Assembly: GCF_033958435.1 (NCBI RefSeq)
Contig: NC_134137.1
Span: 255,548,501-255,612,500, forward strand
Length of the DNA: 64,000 bases
Direction of reading: 5' to 3'
Source: Carettochelys insculpta
Taxonomy: Eukaryota > Chordata > Testudines > Carettochelyidae
Part shown: one piece after another, positions 22,266 through 33,843 of the stretch
Numbering within the stretch: position 1 is the stretch's first letter
Layout: each line of letters opens with the position of its first letter
Notes under the pieces: generated by a model
Databases searched by the model: none
The model's input: only the letters and a program-made list of their open reading frames with translations
Told to the model about the DNA's origin: nothing
Position numbers and translations under genes: made by a program

Positions 22266-22583
22266 TACAAATGAGGTACAAATTTGCATATCTGACACCT
22301 CATTTGCATATTCTTATTTCAAAATAGCTTCTTTCAAAAGAAGAAAACCAGTGTAGACACTGCTCTTTTGAAAGTAAAGCCTATCTTTGCAAGACTCCTT
22401 CTTCCCTTTTTTGGGGGGAAAAAGGATTCTTTTGAAGATGGGGTTTACTTTCGAAAGAAGCTATTTTGAAATAATATACAAATGAGGTGTCAGATATGCA
22501 AATTTGTACCTCATTTGTATTTTCGATTTACCTCATTCGTATACCTCTTTCAAAAGTGGAATGCAAGTGTAGACACAGCCTGG
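22266..22583. mobile_element. Fold-back MITE
   Basis: The left arm (22266-22343, beginning 'tacaaatgaggtacaaattt') is the inverse of the right arm (about 22446-22519, ending 'aaatttgtacctcatttgta'), including the 'ttcaaaatagcttctttc' block. About 100 bases separate the arms. The right side extends further to 'gtgtagacacagcc', the usual outer terminus, while the left outer end is missing, so about 60-70 bases were lost where it abuts the CR1. Confidence 0.78.
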
Positions 22584-22772
22584 GCGTATACAGTTGTATT
22601 TCAAAACATGCAAGAGTGGTGGGGGTTGCAGGGTTAATCAAGACCAGCCACAGGCACTAGAATAATTTTTAATATGGGGGTGTGCTGAAAGACACTGATT
22701 TCTATATATGATGGAAGTCATACATTCAGGATTCATTATTACTTGAAGCCAAAGGATACTGTTGCACTCCTA

Positions 22773-23389
22773 ACAGAGAGGAAGCCATGCTAGTCTATAC
22801 ACTAGCAAAACAAAAAGCAGGCAAGTAGCACTCTAAAGACTAGCAAAATGGATTATTAGGTGAGCTTTCGTGGGACAGACGCACTTCTTCAGACCACAGC
22901 CAAACCAGAACAGACTCAATATTTAAGGCACAGAGAACCAAAAACAGTAAGCAAGGAGGACAAATCAGAAAAAGATAATCAAGGTGAGCAAATCAGAGAG
23001 TTGGGGGGGGGAAGGTCAAGAATTAGATTGAGCCAAGTATGCAGACGAGCCCCTATAGTGACTCAGAAAGTTCACATCTCAATTTAACATTAACACATGG
23101 TTTAAATCGTGATGGGAACTTTCTGAGTCACCATAGGGGCTCGTCTGCATACTTGGCTCAATCTAATTCTTGATCTTCCCCCACATCCCTCCACTCTTTG
23201 ACTTGCTCACCTTGACTATCTTTTTCTGATTTGTCCTCCTTGCTTACTGTTTTTGGTTCTCTGTGTCTTAAATATTGAATTTGTTCTGGTCTGGCTATGG
23301 TCTGAAGAAGTGGGTCTGTCCCACGAAAGCTCACCTAATAAACCATTTTGCTTGTCTTTAAAGTGCTACTTGACTGCTTTTTGTTTTGA
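22773..23389. mobile_element. Large Penelope-like palindrome with perfect 13-bp target duplication
   Basis: Two copies of a roughly 300-bp PLE 3' region lie in inverted orientation around a centre near 23095-23110. The same blocks appear on each side: 'gactcagaaagttc', 'gacgagcccctat', 'caaggaggacaaatcagaaa', then 'cttcttcaga' and 'gtgggacagac'. 'tgttgcactccta' flanks both sides (22760-22772, 23390-23402). The right copy contains CTGAAGA, a hairpin (gtggg/cccac) and GAAAGCTC. The left copy extends further to the outer end. There is no reverse transcriptase or GIY-YIG frame. Confidence 0.86.
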
Positions 23390-23402
23390 TGTTGCACTCC
23401 TA

Positions 23403-25355
23403 GTTCCCGTGACTTTGTGATCAGCTAATACATTTTGAAACACAGCTGCCTTTGTCCATACAAGGTGCTACCTGATGTTGATTAACACATTTTAAGTCAT
23501 CTGTTAAAACATGCTTTCTACTACAACTCATGTCTCCTGTGTAAAGGCCTTCTATTGCATTAGCAACACACTCTGCTGTCTAATCTCCCATTATTATTTT
23601 AAAATAAATCATTTCCTATTATAAAAATACTAGGATTCCAAATATTGTAGACCGAGAGGACCAAAATGATATGCAATCCAAGAAGTTTGTGTTTCCTGGG
23701 TTTGTCTTCAAATGAAAGAACTTTTCCTAAAAATTGCCCTGTGAACCTGTTCTATGAGTTGTAGATTAAAATGGCCCATCCCTTTTCTTAGACTCAACTT
23801 CTTTAACACCTGTGTGTTTCCAAAAACAGCTTAGAAAGTTTGCACACCACATTGTGTAGCAAAATAAGCATACAAAATGTGAAACATAGGTACCAAAAGG
23901 CCAAATAAGCATGTTATGATGGGTCCAAATTTCTCCTTGTGCAGCCTCTTAGAAGTCATTGGTTTGGCATGTAGGATGAATTTGCTGCTCAGTCTGTACT
24001 GGGAAGAATATTAGTTTAATCATAATGACATTTCAAGAGATTGTAAGTGTTGCTGGTCTTTTGCTGTACATAAAAAAAGATTCAGTGACCCTTCCTGGTT
24101 TTATCTTACTGTACATAGATGCATATTAAAATGAGAAAGGGCAAATCCATTTTGGATGCTTAAGGACCATGTTTTTTAATGTCATTATTAAGTAGCAAAG
24201 GTTCAGGAAAGGGACATGCTTATGTCTCGAGATTTTTCTCCATCCTCTCCCCCACACCCCATTCTTGCTCTGCCAACAACAGGCACAGAGCCAAATCCTG
24301 AGATCTTTGCTCAGTCATCCTTTAGACAAAATTCCCATGAACTTTAATAAGAAGTTTAGTTTCAAAGATGAATAAGGTCTTCGGTTTTTTGCCTGATGGA
24401 ACTCTAATTGAAAAAAGAGACAGCAAACCAGACCTTTGTAATAGCTTGTGTGAGAAGAGATAGAGTGCAAATGGACAGTCTTACCTCTCTGGGCCCTTCA
24501 TAAACATTGATTATCATGATCCAAGAACCAGGACCAATCAGAAGGGGTTGGGAGGGCCATTTGGCCTTGGCCTCAAGCTCAAAGGGGGCCTCAACTTTAG
24601 ACGCCTGTTAACTTATTTTGAGGGACATCCCTTGATAATTAGTGCATTTGAATACAAAAAGGCTAGAAAAGCATTTGTTAAATAAAAAATTCAAATTACA
24701 TCTAACTTTTAATGCCTCATTTTGTTTTCATGCATCATTTTTTACTTTTATTATGGCTAGGGGACTCAAAAACTGGAAGTGGCCCAGGCCTCTCTGGACT
24801 TCTGAGAGGGCCTGATCCAAACCAATCAACTTATCTATATGGAATTTAAAAAGGGTGATTGTTTAGAAGTCTTGTTTTATATGGGACCAGCTGGATGTCT
24901 TGGCCGGCTTTTGCTTGGTGAGGGTTTTGTTAACACAATATAGCATTAAAGAAAGCAGAACCCCGATTATCTTTTGTTTACACAAGTGATAAATACTGGG
25001 AAAAAAAGGCCTTGAAAAATGTTCAATTTTCCTGTACTGGTTTCACACACATGCACTGCTCAGAACATAACAAATTAGACCTGTTCTGGGAAACAGCTAC
25101 TGGACATCCCGAGATGAAAACAAAGGGTGATAATACCAGAAAAGCAAATGTTTAATTTTAAGTTCACAACAGATGTTGTCTGGGTCCAATGAAAGCTTTA
25201 AGTCTCCTAAATATTCAAAAATGACACTTTGAGGCAAGAAATGGCAAATTTTCCAATTTTGAATTATTATGAGGAGGACAACTGAGCTAAACATCACACC
25301 CAGAATGTTAATATGGATGAGAATTTTCAAAAGGTTAAAAGTTCAAGCACTATAT
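23403..25355. other. No recognised gene
   Basis: AT-rich sequence. A weak possible hAT-like unit around 24560-24830 ('gggccatttggccttgg', later 'ggcccaggcctctctgg') lacks a convincing inverted terminus. The frame at 25097-25330 has no domain. Confidence 0.45.
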
Positions 25356-26000
25356 AACGAGGCCGCGTGGCCTCCCTCTAAGGGGAAGAGCCACCCTCTC
25401 TGCCTGGGTGGGCAGAGCCAGGTTGAGCTCACCCTGCCTGCCAGAAGTGGCGGGGAGGGCGCAGCAGGAAATAGAAAAGGCATAGTCCCTACCTCAGTGA
25501 GGGACAGAGCCTGGGGAGGAGACAGACAGGTCCTGTTTGCTGCTGCTGAGCCAGGCACCATGCTGCGTCTGGAGACGCCTGATACCAATATGTCCCTGTG
25601 TTGCAGAAGGATTCCCCAATGACTCAGTGGCCCAGTGATGGGACACCCTGGGATTCTTAGGGCTCTGAATTGAAACCAGGCAGGCCTGGGTTCCCCTACC
25701 CCTGCCACCCCATTCCAGAAGTGGCAGCCTCCCCAGAGTAGCACTACAAGCTCTTTGCCAAGGCTCCCCTACCTAGGGGTTACAGAGCTGTGTCTGCTTA
25801 CTGCTCTACCTGGCCAGGGGGCTGAGGATGTATTGACCACCAGGGGGTAAACCTGTCATGAGGACCAGGACCCTCATCAGCCCTGCAGGACATTTTTTCA
25901 CAAGTGCAGATGTGAGACTTGTCATGGAAATTCCACGACTGTCCCACAGATTGCAGGACATCTGGCAACCTTACCCCTCGCTCTCTCTTTAGTCCTTTGC
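25356..26000. other. GC-rich block with sharp left edge, unclassified
   Basis: Immediately after 'gcactatataacgagg' the sequence becomes GC-rich, with open frames on both strands (plus 25269-25622; minus 25343-25744 and 25798-26202). The translations are not recognisable proteins. The sharp composition change suggests an old LTR or other insertion, but I found no termini. It contains 'ggacatctggcaacctta', a phrase similar to the module in the hAT elements at 32-34 kb. Confidence 0.35.
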
Positions 26001-28376
26001 TGGGTACAAGATGCATGACTGCCACAGCACTTGAAAACCTATGAGCAAGAGGGGAGGGAAATGGAAGGGAGCAAGACAGGAGACAATAGTGCTGGAATGA
26101 GACAGAGAAAGGTGGGGGGAAGAGAGTAGGAGCGAATGAAGGAGAAGCTAGGGGAACGGGAGTGGGAAGGATAGAAGGGTTGACTCTTGAACTGACAGTC
26201 ATTCATTCCACTCTCTAAAAAAATAATACTCAAGGCATGGTGGTTACCACCCCCATCTCCTTGAAACCAGGGTTCCTGTAGATGAGAGGCTTCCCCCACA
26301 AGAGGGCTTGTTGTGAGCTCATGCTGCTGCTGCTGCTGCCCCATAAGGACTTTGTTGGGTGATCCTGAGGAGGGATTTCCACACTGAGAGGGTGAGAGTC
26401 AAATCACCTTTCCCCTGGGAAGAAACATCAGAGAGTGGTCAACTAGGGAATTGAGAGGCCTTAGCCAGTCCAAAACCAAAAAGTAATAGTGGCCGGCAAG
26501 ACTCCCTCCAGTCCAGTAGACAACTCTCCTGGGTAACCCTTTTACTACCACACCACACAAAGGTAATATACAGGACCCACAGCAAGGGGGTGGTGGGAGT
26601 GGGGAAGGGCAATGGCACAAGGTGGGCAAGGCATTGGGTTTGTACCTTGATCCTGCCCTCGCCATGTCTACTTACTTCATTGACAGAGCTGAATTTTCAC
26701 CAAGGCAGAACCAAAACGGCTACAGAAGAGCAGGATTCTGTTCCACCTTGCACACCACCAGCACAAGGGTCGATTTAACTAAGATTTATACCAACAACAT
26801 TTAAGAGAAAAATATTGCAACTTGATATTCAAATCCCAGATGTGTGCCAGACTTCCATTAGAAATATCAAATATACTCATTTAACAAATCATATCATAAA
26901 AGAAAGACAAGGTGGGTGGGTTAATATCTATTACCATACCAATGTCTGTGAGTAAGACAGAGAAGCTGTCAAGCTCCTCCACATAACTTTTACTCAGGTC
27001 TATGAGGTAGAAAACTTACTGAAATAACTATGGAACCTCACAATACAATACTTAAGAGCAGAACCACAATTTTAAGTGCAGCCTTACCAGAAAAATGACT
27101 ATATTCCCTTCCAATGAAAAAATATAAGTGATCATGTAATTAAGACTATATATATATTTGTGCACAGGAGGCCAAATTAAGGTTGCACAAGCAGCCTTAA
27201 TTCTGTTATTTCCTAATTTTTGATTGCTTAATTTTCTATCTTAATGCTCTTTTAAAGTAGAGGAGGACAGGTGCATTTTTATTTCTACTAGCCAGAACAA
27301 ACTTTAGAGAAAGGGAGGCAAATCTCTCTTATTAAATATATGTCATATCAGAAAGATATGTCAACCAATGATGCAAAGCAGGTAGGGCTGTTAAACACTA
27401 GCATATAGTAGTACCTTACTATATTCAATTTGTTGGCTTTGTTGATACAAGATAAGAAAACTGGTTTTAAAAACCAAGTAAACACTCTGGTAATATCGGG
27501 ACCAGGTTTACACATTTATTTTCTGAGAGTGTGGTAGGTTGCTGCCACCTTTTGGTTATATACATGTCTGTCTCAGAGATGTGTGTAAAAGGAAATTATT
27601 AGAAAATGTTAACATAAAAAACACACAAAATATGTGATTTAATAATTTTTCCTGTAAGGAAATGCTTTAATACCTGACAGAAACGTCAGGTATTTACTTT
27701 TTCCTCTATAAATTCCACAGTAACACAGAATTTGTGCTTAAATTTACATAACATCTTTCAGCTCAAGGTACTCCAGTCCACAAAAATAAGAATCTCTTCA
27801 CCCACCACTCAAATGCAGTTAATATGCAGCTATTTAAGAGTGAACAAAACTATATGACTTAAAGTAAGGAATACAAATGCCAAGAAAAACTATAAAATGA
27901 AGCTAGACGGACAAAGACACGTGCAAGTATACCAGATACTGTCCTGGGTGGTTTGTGGGAGATCATTCATCTTAGGAATTAACAAATGCAGCTCTGCTTT
28001 TGTAATTTATTATTTTCCCCCCATGTGATTGACAGTTAAACAAAACCAAAACCTCAGTTTCATTTCAGGGAAGGGGGAAATTCACACGTCAGCCTGCTAA
28101 TCTCTTACATCAACAACATCCATTTAACTTTTCTCTCCCCCTCTTCTATTTAAAACCCTTTGTATTAGTCACCGAGGCAAAAATACGCCAAAAGGAATTT
28201 TTAGAGCATCTACAATCATCTTCACTTCACTAATTAAGCCATGAAGGACCAAATTGTGGGGTATGAGGAAACAGTGTAAACTGTATGTCCTTTTGTTGTG
28301 GCTATATGGGTCAGCCATGGTTTCCTGAACTAGAGTGAACTAGAGTCTATTGTAACTATAAATGCTGACAGATGGA
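26001..28376. other. No recognised gene
   Basis: A purine-rich patch at 26040-26170 and a (ctg) run at about 26320-26340, then about 1.6 kb of AT-rich unique-looking sequence. Open frames across 26399-26804 have no domain. Confidence 0.45.
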
Positions 28377-28655
28377 GGGTATGTCTATGCTTACTGGGAG
28401 ATGGACCCAGTCAGAATTGACCTTCCAGGGTCCGATTTTCTGTGAAATCTAACTAACAGAGCTCAACAGTCTACCACAGCCCTCTTCATTACTGCGAGGG
28501 GTAAAGGAGGTTGATGGGAGAGTTTCTCCCGTCAACCTCCCTCAGTGAGAATGGCCAGATAAGTAAGTCATAGATATGTTGATTCCAGCTATGTGATTGT
28601 CGTAGCTGGAATTGCATACCTAGGATTGAGTTTCAGGTCTAGTGTAGACCTGGCT
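28377..28655. mobile_element. MITE with two internal hairpins
   Basis: The termini 'ggtatgtctatgctta' and 'ctagtgtagacctggct' form an imperfect inverted repeat of the 'GTCTACACTAG' type seen in other MITEs here. At 28506-28540 'ggaggttgatgggaga' pairs with 'tctcccgtcaacctcc' around a 3-base loop. At 28582-28612 'attccagcta' pairs with 'tagctggaat'. No target duplication is clear. Confidence 0.62.
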
Positions 28656-28797
28656 AGAGAGTTCCAAGCATAATGGGAGTGAAACATGAGCAGAAGCCTA
28701 GCTGCAGTAGTAACATGGCTACTTGCCTAAAAATGTACTCTAGTTTTCTTACTGCACAGAGACATGAGGCCGGAATCTGGATGAATGCTTAGTTGAA

Positions 28798-28880
28798 CAT
28801 GAGACACAAAGTGGGCAAGGCAATATATTTTGCTGGACCAACTTCTACTGGTGGAAAAGACAAGCCTTCAAGCTATTTAA
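28798..28880 (-). repeat. Old Penelope-like or related retroelement 3' fragment
   Basis: 'gagacacaaagtgggcaagg', then 'atattttgctggaccaactt', 'ctggtgga' and 'gacaagccttcaagct' match the order of a repeat I know from reptile and bird DNA ('ttggtccaataaaagatatt' on the other strand). I associate it with PLE 3' ends because the full repeat has the 'ctgaagaag ... gaaagctt' pattern. That part is missing here. Confidence 0.5.
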
Positions 28881-29500
28881 AATCTGCCACTGAGCCAAGG
28901 CCTGATCAGCTCTTGTGTTTTCCCAAAGTTTGAGGATATTAGTATAGAAAAACCCAAAAATCATGACTCAGATCCCCTAACACTATGAGATTTTTAAAAC
29001 CTACAACATCTAAGTTCTTTTTGGTATTCTGGCATTACACTTCTTTGGGTTCACATTTTTAAGTTTTAGTCCACAACTACAAAGGCTAGAAAATTGAATT
29101 AAGCATTTCTCAGGTAGTCACATGAATCCATGAGCACTTGAAGAACCACCACCACCGTTGTGAGTTTAGGGAGTATTTGTGGCTCATTTCTCATTCAGAT
29201 ATATACATATTGCAACATATCTCATCTTTCACCATAGAACTGAGTGCTGTAAAAGCCCTAAACATAACTATATGAACTGAAGTCTGGAAACTGGTATCAA
29301 CCACCATTGCTTCTTACAAAAGCTCCCCTCCCTTACAAGTGAAATGATTGTAACTCTGCCATGATTTAGCCTGGAGGGGTACTGTGATGCACTGAATGGC
29401 ACTATGTACTTCAATAACTTCTTCATTGCTTTCTCATAATGCATTTATTACTTCTGGTACATGCACAGTTTAAAAAAATAAAACAACAGAATTAATGTAT
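28881..29500. other. No recognised feature
   Basis: AT-rich sequence with a 'caccaccaccg' run near 29148-29158. Confidence 0.45.
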
Positions 29501-30720
29501 AAGATTGACTCAAAGAGAACTCTCCAGCCCTCAGCAGGGACTTGACCTATGCAGCCCACCTTACTTCCTCAGACAGAAGTCTGGATGAACAGATAACCAT
29601 TCTCAGATGTCCTGGGAGCCAGCACATCTGGGAGGTTTACCACCAGAGCAGATAGTTGTGCAATCTTTTCCCCTGCCCCGCTGTACCTCCAAATATCCTG
29701 CCATGAAATCTGTACCGCCCTGTCAATATGTCTGCTCACCACTGTGTGCAGGTGTGGCATAACCACTCTGACTGTTCTGGTGTCACTCCAGCACTGCAGT
29801 GGAATCTCTTCCAGTGACTCAGCCCTTTGGCTAGTTCACCATGATAAGCCTACCACTTCTGGGCTCACAGCTGTCTAAATTAAGAGTCCTAAAAAGTCTT
29901 CTACACAAACCAAATATTTCCACCTTTTCTGCAGAGGCTAGGCTTCAGCCCCTCTTTGAGGCTTAGCTTGCAGCCCCCCTGTAGGGCTTATTTCTTGTGA
30001 TGGGCTTGTATACCTCCCTAGTTCCCTCCCACCCCCACGCACACATACACACATCAAGGACAATAGGAAAACCCACTCCCATCCCCTCTTCTGGCTGTCC
30101 GACTAGGGCCCTGTACTGAACTACTAACTCGGCTGCAGTTTTCCTCGTACTGCTTCCTACCCTAACCCTTAAGTTCCCTTCTGGGCATCTCCACCTCCTA
30201 TCTGCTTCAGGCAGGGTCTCTCCCAGGCCTTCCTACCTGAAGAGCTTTCCGGGTCTCAGCTTCCCATTTCTCCTCCAGCTCTTCCCCCAGTTGGGTTTGA
30301 TCGTGACTTAAGCTAAGCTCTTCATCTTTACTGCAGCCACCTTCTGCTCTGCATGGGAAAGTGCCTAATTCCCATTAGCTGGGGCTCATTCTCTAATCAG
30401 ATTGGCCTGGCCCCAGGCTCTCCAGCACACCAGGCATGCCAGCTGGTCACACCCTCTCTCTTGGTTTCCTTGGCACAAGGAGCATGAAGTTGCACTCCTG
30501 TGATTCCCAGCTAGCAGAACACCACCGGCTGATATATTCCTGCACCATTTAAGACAGATGTCAGATGAGTCAAGGTCGTGCCAGTATCTAAAATAGCTCT
30601 TCAGCTTTCTTTCCCCCAGGCCTGAAAATGGTCACGAAAACCCACCTTTTGCTCCCCTATTCCCAAGGTGCAGTAGAGCTCCATTCTGTGTAACTGAGAA
30701 TTGAGCCCACTGCATGCAAG
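29501..30720. other. Pyrimidine-rich block, unclassified, with a small degenerate tandem repeat
   Basis: C/T-rich plus strand. At 29934-29995 three loose units of about 27 bases repeat ('gaggctaggcttcagcccc', 'gaggcttagcttgcagcccc', 'tagggctta'). The 65-codon minus frame at 29569-29766 has no domain. The composition and length could suit an old LTR, but no termini were found. Confidence 0.3.
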
Positions 30721-32372
30721 TGTTGTGCTGTGGATCTATACATTGCTGCACATGCACGTCAGTGATAGGTAAGTGGGTTTACTTCTTTCTTTTCGTTCAG
30801 TGACCCGCAAAAACAAGTTTTCCGCTGGAACAGTGCAAGGAACGCACAGCTGAGTCTTGCAAGGCACCGACCACTCTTGACAGCTCACTTACGCAGGTGC
30901 TCAATATTAAACACAAAGGAGACCACTGGCAGGCTTAAAGATACACACAATCAAGTTCTTTCCTGCATCAGGGCCAAAATGCTTAGTATCGGAGAGGATC
31001 AAGCCTACGCTAAGGAACAAGGAATGCTTTTGTGAAACTCCAAGTCCTATATTGAGCTGTAAGTTGATACGTATTTGTTTAGACATCTTTGTGGCCAGCC
31101 AGAGTTAAAACCACAGCTACTTACCCTGCACATCCTTCTCATAGTTATATGCTCCCTAGATACTGGGGGCAAAGTAGAAGGTGGAACTCTTCAGAGTAGG
31201 GAAGGCCATGTAAGAGTGACATTAGACTCACAGAAGTTTTGGGAAATAAACTCTGATATATGGGCAGCCATTTTGATACTGACATGTTCGTTTCTTATTT
31301 CTGGTAAACTGAAGTTTAAGATGTTTGCTTATTTAAATGCAAAGATGGTGAGAACTCCCCTGCCTTACCCATGGGACAATTTTTAATGGCACATAAGATA
31401 TTGATTTTTTTTTATAATTTTCTCATTTTGGATGGGCTTCTGGGAAGCGCTCTACTCCTCCACCTACCACCATATTGAGGAGCAGTTCTGCACTTCCCAG
31501 GAAGTGCTAAGCACTTTGCAGTTAGACCCACACACGTGGAGATGCTCCAATAACACATAGGCTCTGCTGGGGACAAAGGGGTGCTTGTTTATGATGCATC
31601 TTATTGGGGTAGTGGTGGGGGTACTTTTGCTAATTGTACTTTAAAAACCCAAAACCTCCCTTGTTTCTCAAACAAGATACTACTACACGTGGACCTTTCA
31701 TCATGAGGTATGCTAGAGTGTGTATTTTACATGTTCTTTCAGAATCATGTTTAAAAAGTTTTAGAAAAGACATGGCTCTAAAATGTCCCTTGTTCTGGGG
31801 GGTGTCACTCTTTGTAGTCCCAAAGTTAGAATTGTGCAGATCACATCGAACACCTACTCCAACCATGAAACAAAGGTCCATGTACACACAAAAGGTGTAT
31901 GTTTTAACTATATCGACACAGCTAAAGTAATGCAAACCGTTTGAATGTGGAAGCAACTGTATCATTTAAAAATGCTTTTGGAGGATGGGTTACTCCTGCA
32001 GGGGACTATGAACTAACTATGTTGATACAAATGTCAGTAAAAATTCATCAAATTAGTAAAAATGATGTGTAGATCAGGCCTAAGAGTATAGAAAGCTGTT
32101 TTACATTTAAAACTAAAATCCCAGAGCATTCAAGCTTCCTGTATGAATACTTTGTGTGTCTTATTTGGGCCATAGTCACATGCTGAGCCCCCATTTAGGC
32201 TTTGCCAGGTTGAGAGCGATGGAGACAACATACATACAAAGCAACCAGAGTGAGAACAAATGTTCAGTTTTTGTACATAGGAGCCTGGCTTAGACTTACA
32301 TGCACTAGTGACCTCCCTGGAAACCAGAAGCTGTACCTGAGCTGAGACAGTGAATTTTCATTTGTATTAGAT
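30721..32372. other. No recognised gene; possible MITE right end near 32085
   Basis: Mixed sequence. 'gatgtgtagatcaggcctaa' at about 32062-32081 resembles a MITE terminus ('GTCTACAC' type), but no matching left end was found. Overlapping opposite-strand frames at 31630-31965 have no domain. Confidence 0.35.
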
Positions 32373-33179
32373 CAGGGATTCCCAACCTATGGGTCACGAG
32401 TAGATTTGATAAGGGTCACTGGTTCCAGATCCCAGTCCTGCCATGCTGAAATGAAACTCAATTTAATTGGTTTACCAGCTGGCAAGAGGGATCCTGTCCT
32501 TAAACCAATTAAATCGAGTCCCATTTCACCACGGCAGGGCAAGGAACTGCCCATGCTGCAGGCGGGAGAAGGGAGTAGGAGGCCTATGGGAGATGGGCAG
32601 AGGAGGTGCTGGCAGCACAGAGGCGCAGACCTCCCCTGTGAGGCAGGTTGAGGAACGGGGACTGAGAGGGGTTTAAGCCTCGAGGCAGGGAATCCCATGG
32701 CTGGTGCTGCTGGCCAGGGCTCTGTGCTCCAGTCAGCTCCAAGCCACATGGCTTTACCCCACACTCCCAGCAAGGGATACCACAGCTGGTGCTGCTGGCC
32801 AGGGCTCTGCACCCCAGCCAGCTCCCAGCTGCAGGACTGCCAAGGTCCTTGCCTCCTGCCCCGGTTTTTGGAAATCTAATGCAGAACAGACAGCCCTGGA
32901 TGGGGATCCTGTGTGTGAGGCTGCCTGTCCCACATTCAGGTTTCCAAAAATCTGGCAACCCTAGCGAGGGGTTTAAGCCTGGGGCAGGTGGGGCTGACGG
33001 GGTTTTGGGCAGGGAGGCACTTTAAAACAGAGGGCAGGGTGTGTGCACTTTTCCCAGGGGAGGACATCCTCCCCCATTCTCCCCACTCCACCCCACTCCC
33101 GTTTTGAATTGCCTTGGGTCACAAAGACTTCCTGAATTGTCAGAATGAGTCCCCCTCCCTAAAAGGTTGGGAACTGCTG
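32373..33179. mobile_element. hAT-like nonautonomous element (about 807 bp)
   Basis: It begins CAGGGATTCCCAACCT and ends AGGTTGGGAACTGCTG, an inverted terminus of the hAT type. 'ttagat' lies on both sides, suggesting an 8-bp duplication with a mismatch. The GC-rich interior holds an 85-base tandem duplication (24-base core at 32701 and 32786) and a module shared with the hAT element at 33844. Many open frames here are composition artefacts; no transposase is present. Confidence 0.78.
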
Positions 33180-33835
33180 TTAGATACTTGTTGCATGGCT
33201 GGTCAGGGATTTCACTGAAGTACGTGACAAGTGAGCACACATTGACCATAGCACAATATATCTATTCTTGTGAACTTGTGAATAACATTTTTAAATGCGT
33301 AATCACACATGAACTCACTGTCTCTTGATGTCCTTTCATATTATCCAACCACCTCACTGGTTTGAAAAGAACCCAGCTGGAGGCAACTCTCAATTAAATG
33401 CTTTGAATTTCAACTGCAGCTTGTGTGAGCATGTGTGTGCGCAGCTGCTGTGCAATAAACATTGTTTTAAGTGCAATTGACATATTTTCCATGCTCCAGG
33501 ACAGAATGTTCATCACATGAACACACAGAAACCAAGCAGTGTCCCTGCCTTCCACTAATTCAAAAGTACAGCTACAAAGCATAGTTTAAAATTAAAGGTA
33601 AACAGATTAAAGCTCTTCATTACCCAGGGCAACATTAACTTTAGAATTTAAAGTTTTCCTCAAGCATAACTTTCCTTGTTATTTATCTAGCCCCCAACAA
33701 TTCATAAGAACAATACCTTCAAACGTAAGTTTAGGCACTTCAGCCATGTTTAGGCAGAAAAGTAAGTGGCTGGTTGTATATTTCCACTTGCATGTATCAC
33801 AAGGTCCCTTGCCCCCAAAGATTTTATAATTTAAG
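33180..33835. other. No recognised feature
   Basis: AT-rich spacer between two hAT elements. Confidence 0.5.
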
Positions 33836-33843
33836 GCCTAGCT

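Noticed and set aside
22773..23389. CRISPR-like or satellite repeat
   Set aside because: There are only two inverted arms with a target duplication, not an array of direct repeats with spacers.
24560..24830. hAT element with 'ggccttggcctc' type ends
   Set aside because: The two candidate ends do not form a convincing inverted repeat and no 8-bp duplication was seen.
26399..26804. Opposite-strand frames of 60-88 codons
   Set aside because: No domain and low-complexity wording; mutually overlapping on both strands.
32387..33025. Many frames of 60-141 codons on both strands
   Set aside because: They reflect the GC-rich interior of a hAT element; no domain, no consistent splice sites and no conservation between the overlapping frames.
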